From DATAEG01 sp963703085 (lineage in GTDB: Bacteria; Actinomycetota; Actinomycetes; Mycobacteriales; Jatrophihabitantaceae), in contig OY969789.1 of the NCBI GenBank assembly GCA_963703085.1, positions 3,162,001 to 3,226,000 on the forward strand: 64,000 bases of DNA, given 5' to 3'. How positions within the stretch are numbered: the first letter of the stretch is position 1; each line of letters begins with the position of its first letter. Below the pieces are notes generated by a model. It did no database searches. It was not told the DNA's origin and saw only the letters and a program-made list of their open reading frames with translations. The position numbers and the translations under genes are program-made. Positions 59,446 through 64,000 of this stretch are shown here, one piece after another.

Positions 59446-60084
59446 TCAAACCTGGGAGAGCTGACGATCGTGGTGCGACGGCTGGGTGATCAGGGTGCCG
59501 GCGACGACGGCCATGCCCACGGCAGTCATCGACCAGGCAATGAGATCGAGCGTCGGGCTGCCGACGATGACCGCGGCGACGAAGTGCAGTGGTTGCGAGA
59601 CGGTGATCGCCCATGCCGCCCAGGTCGCCACCCGTCCGGAGCGCAGGAACGCGACCCCGAGCAGGACCGTGCCGACCACGTGCCCGACGACGAAGATCCC
59701 GGTACCGACCGCGTAGGACGGATGGAATGCGGCAAGCTGCGCAGCCACCACATGCGGATCGGTGTGCGCGCTCGCGGCGGCCGAGAGCAGGTAGTCCTCA
59801 GCGAGCACCACGCCCAGACAGAGGTATCCGGGAACTGACAGCCCGATCGCCCACACCTTCAGCCGGCTCGCCGGTAGCGCTGAAGCGACCGCGATCACTC
59901 CTGGAACCAAGGTCAGAATGGCAATCAAACCGAGCCATAGGACAGCACTCTGCCGAGCAGGGTGCGCGTCGACTGCTCGAGCCGTCGCGAGGTTGCCGTC
60001 GGCGGTGTAATAGGGCAGCAGGAACCGCAGGACACCGACGCAGAGCGGGCCGACGGGCAGAAGTAGCAGGGCGGCGCGCTTCAT
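59446..60084 (-). CDS. Membrane protein of unknown function
   Basis: A 212-residue protein with six predicted membrane helices, for example ALLLLPVGPLCVGVLRFLLP and GTGIFVVGHVVGTVLLGVAF. The overlapping start (ATG 60084) with the upstream membrane protein by 4 nt shows coupling. No family assigned. Confidence 0.75.
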   Translation of the reverse strand: MKRAALLLLPVGPLCVGVLRFLLPYYTADGNLATARAVDAHPARQSAVLWLGLIAILTLVPGVIAVASALPASRLKVWAIGLSVPGYLCLGVVLAEDYLLSAAASAHTDPHVVAAQLAAFHPSYAVGTGIFVVGHVVGTVLLGVAFLRSGRVATWAAWAITVSQPLHFVAAVIVGSPTLDLIAWSMTAVGMAVVAGTLITQPSHHDRQLSQV

Positions 60085-60434
60085 CGGGCCACCGCCTGGA
60101 CGGACCGGGCCGGTGCCACGAGCAAGACGCCCACCACGGTCAGCACGATGATCGCGGCTGCTGAGCCGACTGCCGCGCCGGGTGCATCCGAGACGAAGAA
60201 TGCGGGTATCGCCGTCACGGCCGAGAGGATGCGCAGCGCCAGCAGAGGACGCAACGCACTGTGGTTGCCGCGCCATGCGGTCACCACGAAATACAGCGAG
60301 GCGACGCCGAGCACGGCACCGAGCGCGGCGACGAGGTAGGGCGGGTGGCTGCCATCAGTGAGCGCGAGGCCGGCAACGTCGCCGACGGACAGCACCCCCA
60401 ACAGGATGATGCCTACACGTACGGATGTGGTCAT
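60081..60434 (-). CDS. Small membrane protein of unknown function
   Basis: A 117-residue protein with four helices, such as VGIILLGVLSVGDVAGLALT and AAIIVLTVVGVLLVAPA. GAAGGAG stands 6 nt before ATG 60434. It is coupled to the larger membrane protein and lies divergent from the sensor kinase, suggesting regulation by that system. Confidence 0.73.
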   Translation of the reverse strand: MTTSVRVGIILLGVLSVGDVAGLALTDGSHPPYLVAALGAVLGVASLYFVVTAWRGNHSALRPLLALRILSAVTAIPAFFVSDAPGAAVGSAAAIIVLTVVGVLLVAPARSVQAVAR

Positions 60435-60586
60435 GAGCTGCTCCTTCGATAGGTGATGCATGAGACCGTGCGCTGGGGCTCGACCCGTGCGCATCGGCGC
60501 GGGGCCCGCCGGCGCAGGAATCTGCCCGACCGTCCCGGGAACCGTTCCCGTGACATTGGGAACCAGGCAGGTGGAGACTGCAGCGC

Positions 60587-62491
60587 ATGCGGGGGCGGCG
60601 GCTGGCAGCAGCACTTGCGGTGCTGGTTGTCGCACTCACCGGCGCGGCCGTGCTCCTGACGCTGTCGGTCGATTGGACCTTCACGCAGGCGCTGAACGCC
60701 TACGTGGTGAGCAATACGGTGATCGGCTGCGCCTTCGGCCTGTGCGGCGCGTTCATCGCCTGGCACCGGCCGGAGCACCCGGTGGGGTGGATGTATGTCG
60801 TCGGCGGCCTGTGCCAATTGCTCACGGCAGTCTGTGCGCCGGCAGCGCAGGCCATGCAGGACGGCGGCGCGCCTCGGCTCGGCGTCGAAGTGATGGTGAC
60901 GGCGTTCGCCTGGGCATGGCCGGTGCATATCGGCGTGATGCTCCCGCTGTCGCTGTTACTGCTGCCTGATGGCCGGCTGCCGTCGGCCCGCTGGCGCCCG
61001 GTGTTCGCTGTCATCGCTCTCACCGCGCCGCTATTCCTGCTCGAGGTGGGCACCGGCACCCAGATCGACGGACTGCCCAACGGGTTATGGACGCTGCCGC
61101 GGCATGGGCTGTGGGGAGTGGTCTGGTCCATCAGTGAACTGCGCTGGTCGGTATCGATGGTGATCGGCCTCGCGGCGCTGCTGATCCGGTACCGCCGCGG
61201 CGACGAGACGGTGCGCCGCCAGCTGCTGTGGTTACTGGGCGCCGCGGGCGTCATCCTCGCGGCCGTACTGCCGTGGGCGCTGATCGCCGGGACCCCGATC
61301 GCGGTGCTCTTCGCCATCCCGTTGTTACCGCTGGCGATCACCATCGCAATCCTGCGCCACGGCCTGCTCGACATCCGCCTGGTGATCGCACGCGGCCTCA
61401 GCTACGCGTTGCTGTCGGGATTGGTGCTGGCCGGCTATGCGGTCTTGGTGCTCGCGCTGTCCGGCGTCGCGTCGGCGCTGGTGGTGGCCCTGCTGGCCTT
61501 CCCGCTCCGGGCCCGGATCCAGACGGCCGTGGAGCGACTGATGTACGGCGAGCGGGATCCGCTCCGAGTCGCCTGGCGCGTCGGTGAGCGGCTCACCGAC
61601 CTGCCCCTCACGATCGACGAGATCCGCACGGCGATGCGCTTACCGTTCGTGGCCGTGGTCTCACACGGACAAACCGTGGCCGCGTCGGGGCAGGAGCCGG
61701 AACGCATCGAGCGCCGTTCGCTCGGCAACGATGCCGAACTGCTGGTCGGGGTGCGCGGTGGCGAGCAGCGGCTCCGGCCGGCGGACGAGCGAGTACTCGA
61801 TCTGCTCGGTGGCCCGCTGGCGGTCGCCCTGAACGCGACGATGATCTCGCGCGACCTGCAACATTCGCGCGAGCAGTTGATCGCGGCGCGGGAGGAGGAG
61901 CGGCTCCGGCTGCGCCGCGACCTGCATGACGGCCTGGGCCCGCTCCTCACCGGTGTGGCGCTTGCCGCTGATGCGGCGGCGAACCTACAGACGACCGCAC
62001 CCGACGACACCGCGCGGCTGCTGCGCACCGTGCGTACCGATACCCGCACCGCGATCGGCGAGGTGCGCCGGGTGGTCGAGGATCTTCGGCCACCCGCGCT
62101 TGCCGAGCTGGGGCTCGCCGGCGCGCTCGAGGCGCGAGCCGCGCAGATCGTCCGACGTGCCGATGGACATCCCCTGCACGTCACCGTGGAGGCCTCCGCG
62201 CTGGACGGACTGCCACCGGCGATCGAGGTGGCCGCATACCGCATTGCGACCGAGGCCCTGAACAACATCGTCCGGCACTCCACGGCGACCGCGGTCCGCC
62301 TGGCCGTCTGCCAGGACGGCGAGCTGCTCGTCGAGGTACTCGACAACGGAACCGATGCAGGCGCTTGGCTGCCCGGCGTCGGGATGACTGCCATGCGGGA
62401 GCGCGCGAGCGAATTGGGCGGCACCTGCGAGATCGGGCCGTCCCAGTCAGGTGGCGCGGTCCGCGCGCGGCTACCGGTCGTGTTCGTATGA
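60587..62491 (+). CDS. NarL-type sensor histidine kinase
   Basis: A 634-residue membrane kinase with about eight N-terminal membrane helices (residues 1-300), a GAF-like degenerate linker, HisKA_3 with phospho-acceptor His in LRRDLHDGLGPLLTGVALAA (about residue 447), and a HATPase domain (AYRIATEALNNIVRHSTATA and VGMTAMRERASELGGTCEIG). The stimulus is unknown. ATG 60587 is 10 nt after GTGGAG. Overlaps the response regulator gene by 4 nt. Confidence 0.92.
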   Translation: MRGRRLAAALAVLVVALTGAAVLLTLSVDWTFTQALNAYVVSNTVIGCAFGLCGAFIAWHRPEHPVGWMYVVGGLCQLLTAVCAPAAQAMQDGGAPRLGVEVMVTAFAWAWPVHIGVMLPLSLLLLPDGRLPSARWRPVFAVIALTAPLFLLEVGTGTQIDGLPNGLWTLPRHGLWGVVWSISELRWSVSMVIGLAALLIRYRRGDETVRRQLLWLLGAAGVILAAVLPWALIAGTPIAVLFAIPLLPLAITIAILRHGLLDIRLVIARGLSYALLSGLVLAGYAVLVLALSGVASALVVALLAFPLRARIQTAVERLMYGERDPLRVAWRVGERLTDLPLTIDEIRTAMRLPFVAVVSHGQTVAASGQEPERIERRSLGNDAELLVGVRGGEQRLRPADERVLDLLGGPLAVALNATMISRDLQHSREQLIAAREEERLRLRRDLHDGLGPLLTGVALAADAAANLQTTAPDDTARLLRTVRTDTRTAIGEVRRVVEDLRPPALAELGLAGALEARAAQIVRRADGHPLHVTVEASALDGLPPAIEVAAYRIATEALNNIVRHSTATAVRLAVCQDGELLVEVLDNGTDAGAWLPGVGMTAMRERASELGGTCEIGPSQSGGAVRARLPVVFV

Positions 62492-63135
62492 TCCGGGTCC
62501 TCATCGCCGACGACCATCCGGTGATGCGTAACGGCCTGGCCGCCGTCCTCGGCTCGGTCGGTGACATGGAGATCGTTGCTGTCGCCTCCGACGGTCGCGA
62601 GGCGGTCAAGGAGGCGGTGTTGACGAAGCCGCACGTCGCCCTCATCGATTTGCAGATGCCCAATCTCGATGGCTTCGCCGCGCTTCGTGAGATCAACCGA
62701 CTTGTGCCCGGCACCGCGCTCTGCGTGCTCACCATGTTCGATGACGACGATTCGCTGTTCGCCGCCATGAAGGCCGGTGCGCAGGGATACCTGCTCAAAG
62801 GTGCCGAGCAGGAGGACATCACTCGGGCGGTACGCGCCGTGCACGCCGGCGAAGCGGTGTTCGGACCGGGTGTGGCGCAGCGCATCCTGCAGCAACTCAC
62901 TGCCCCGGCGCGTCCCGCGCGCGGATTCCCGGAGCTCACCGACCGGGAGTACGAGGTGTTGGATCTGCTCGCTGGTGGCCTCACCACCCGCGCCATCGCC
63001 GACCGTCTCGGCATTGCCCCGAAGACGGTCAGCAACCTGGTGTCCAACACTCTGGGCAAGCTGCGCCTCGCCGACCGCGCTCAGGCAGCGGTCGTCGGGC
63101 GCGACGCCGGCCTGGGTCGTGGCAGTCGGCCCTGA
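62488..63135 (+). CDS. NarL/LuxR-family response regulator
   Basis: A 215-residue regulator. Receiver: acidic pair DDH at residues 8-10, phosphorylation Asp 54 in VALIDLQMPNLDG, Lys in YLLKGA. LuxR helix-turn-helix: LTDREYEVLDLLAGGLTTRA followed by IADRLGIAPKTVSNLVSNTL. Coupled with the sensor kinase by ATGA overlap; the targets are probably the divergent membrane genes. Confidence 0.95.
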   Translation: MIRVLIADDHPVMRNGLAAVLGSVGDMEIVAVASDGREAVKEAVLTKPHVALIDLQMPNLDGFAALREINRLVPGTALCVLTMFDDDDSLFAAMKAGAQGYLLKGAEQEDITRAVRAVHAGEAVFGPGVAQRILQQLTAPARPARGFPELTDREYEVLDLLAGGLTTRAIADRLGIAPKTVSNLVSNTLGKLRLADRAQAAVVGRDAGLGRGSRP

Positions 63136-63161
63136 CCCGGGCGCGGTGCACAATCATCGTC

Positions 63162-64000
63162 ATGCAGAGATGGCGCGGGCTCGGCGATGTGCCGACGGGC
63201 TGGGGGCGCTGCGTCGTCACCATCGGAGTCTTCGACGGCGTGCACCTCGGGCATGCCGAGCTCATCGGCGCCGCGGTCAAAACGGCGGCCGAGCAGGGCC
63301 TGCCGTGTGTGGTGCTCACCTTCGACCCGCATCCGTCCGAGGTGATCCGGCCGGGCAGCCACCCGCCGGTGCTCACCACGGTGCCGCGCAAGGCGGAGCT
63401 GGTGGAGCAGCTCGGGGTTGACGTGCTGTGTGTGCTGCCGTTCACGGTGGCGTTCTCCCGGCTCAGCCCGGCGGAGTTCGCCCACGAGACGCTCGTCGAC
63501 GGGCTGCACGCCGCCGCGGTTCTGGTGGGGGAGAACTTCACCTTCGGATACAAGGCCGCCGGTGACGTGGCGGAGCTGGCCCGGCTCGGTGCGACGTTCG
63601 GGTTCAGCGTGCGTGGGGTGGGCCTGGTCGCCGGCGCGGACGCGACGCTCTCGGCCACGTATGTGCGCTCCTGCGTCGAGGCCGGCGACGTCGCCGCTGC
63701 GGCTCGCGCCCTGGGCCGGCCCTTCCGGCTGGACGGGGTGGTGGTGCGCGGCGACCAGCGCGGCCGGCTGCTCGGCTATCCGACCGCGAATCTGCGGCTG
63801 GACAGGTATGCCGCCGTTCCGGCCGACGGCGTCTACGCCGGGCGGGCGGTCCGGCTGGACGAGCACGGTGGCACAGCAGACCGGCCCACCCTGGCACCGG
63901 CGGCGATCTCTATCGGTACGAATCCGACGTTTGAGGGCAAACAGCGACAGGTGGAGGCCTACCTGCTCGACTTCGCTGCCGACCTCTACGGCGACGGGCT
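63162..64000 (+). CDS. ribF: Bifunctional riboflavin kinase/FAD synthetase, 3' end outside the window
   Basis: The first 279 residues are present and the frame remains open at the edge. FAD synthetase domain: VVTIGVFDGVHLGHAELI, LTFDPHPSEV (nucleotidyl transfer), VGENFTFGYKAAG and LSATYVRSCVEAGD. Riboflavin kinase domain begins about residue 190: GRLLGYPTANLRL carries the conserved PTAN. ATG 63162 is supported by CACAAT (63149-63154) at 7 nt. Normally adjacent to truB. Confidence 0.95.
   Translation, partial: MQRWRGLGDVPTGWGRCVVTIGVFDGVHLGHAELIGAAVKTAAEQGLPCVVLTFDPHPSEVIRPGSHPPVLTTVPRKAELVEQLGVDVLCVLPFTVAFSRLSPAEFAHETLVDGLHAAAVLVGENFTFGYKAAGDVAELARLGATFGFSVRGVGLVAGADATLSATYVRSCVEAGDVAAAARALGRPFRLDGVVVRGDQRGRLLGYPTANLRLDRYAAVPADGVYAGRAVRLDEHGGTADRPTLAPAAISIGTNPTFEGKQRQVEAYLLDFAADLYGDG

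Overview
The window is 64 kb of very GC-rich DNA with dense, mostly short-gapped genes, frequent GTG/TTG starts and 4-nt stop/start overlaps (ATGA, GTGA). Gene content is typical of a high-GC Gram-positive (Actinobacteria): a PimB-type mannosyltransferase, class II DAHP synthase, FadD15-like acyl-CoA synthetase, PknL-type kinase with its Rv2175c-like partner, an NlpC/P60 hydrolase behind a c-di-AMP riboswitch, and the dxr-rip1-ispG and rimP-nusA-infB-truB-ribF clusters. The species cannot be named from sequence alone. A non-mycobacterial relative within or near Mycobacteriales/Frankiales fits, because several gene neighbourhoods of Mycobacterium tuberculosis are kept while other genes are inserted. 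No rRNA, tRNA, CRISPR array, insertion sequence or prophage was recognised.

Layout. 1-16.5 kb: the 3' part of trpD, an AsnC-type ligand-binding protein, a DnaQ/UvrC-like nuclease, a NYN-domain protein, a small Cys-rich protein, riboswitch plus NlpC/P60 protein, a membrane metallopeptidase with PimB, FadD, then SRPBCC-ArsA-small CxxCPxC protein-ROK glucokinase, hemerythrin, EEP phosphohydrolase and a GH3 lipoprotein. 16.5-31.5 kb: membrane protein and esterase, PlsC, Rv2179c-like exoribonuclease, a phosphofructokinase with PPi-type active-site residues, a TetR/DrrAB efflux module, aroG, two disordered membrane proteins, a GNAT-like protein, a PASTA-containing Ser/Thr kinase, a spermidine-synthase-like protein and an Rv2175c homologue. 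31.5-38.5 kb: carotenoid genes (split lycopene cyclase facing crtB-crtI), a UspA/small membrane protein/sodium symporter run, metF and a GNAT. 38.6-45 kb: DUF2631, dxr, rip1, ispG, a flippase-like protein and a DUF4081-type GNAT. 45-49.6 kb: accessory stretch with membrane protein/TetR pair, HAD hydrolase plus Tat-lipoprotein flavoenzyme, and two ferritin-like proteins. 49.8-58.2 kb: rimP, nusA, ylxR, infB, ylxP, rbfA, GNAT, MATE, truB. 58.2-63.1 kb: accessory genes and a two-component system separating truB from ribF, which runs off the right edge.

How the genes work together. The first half is largely cell-envelope and growth control: mannosylated phosphatidylinositol synthesis (pimB, plsC, fadD), peptidoglycan hydrolysis under c-di-AMP control, and PASTA-kinase signalling with its DNA-binding partner. 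The middle supplies isoprenoids (dxr, ispG) and carotenoids (crtB, crtI, crtYc/Yd), although prenyl-diphosphate synthase crtE is not in the window. The right part is the translation-initiation and ribosome-maturation operon.

The most useful observations are: a repeated promoter arrangement (TAnnnT-like hexamer 6-8 nt before the start codon) at more than a dozen genes, implying leaderless mRNAs and settling several start codons; a tandem 15-nt repeat that overlaps the pfkA stop codon and encodes the Lys-rich tail of the convergent TetR regulator; the PPi-type signature of the PFK; two long palindromes sharing a CGCGATGATCA lead; a 38-nt duplication at the end of a small gene; and expected neighbours (proS, nrnA, ribF next to truB) missing or displaced. 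I did not find a convincing wholly new multi-gene system; the least explained genes are flagged as such.
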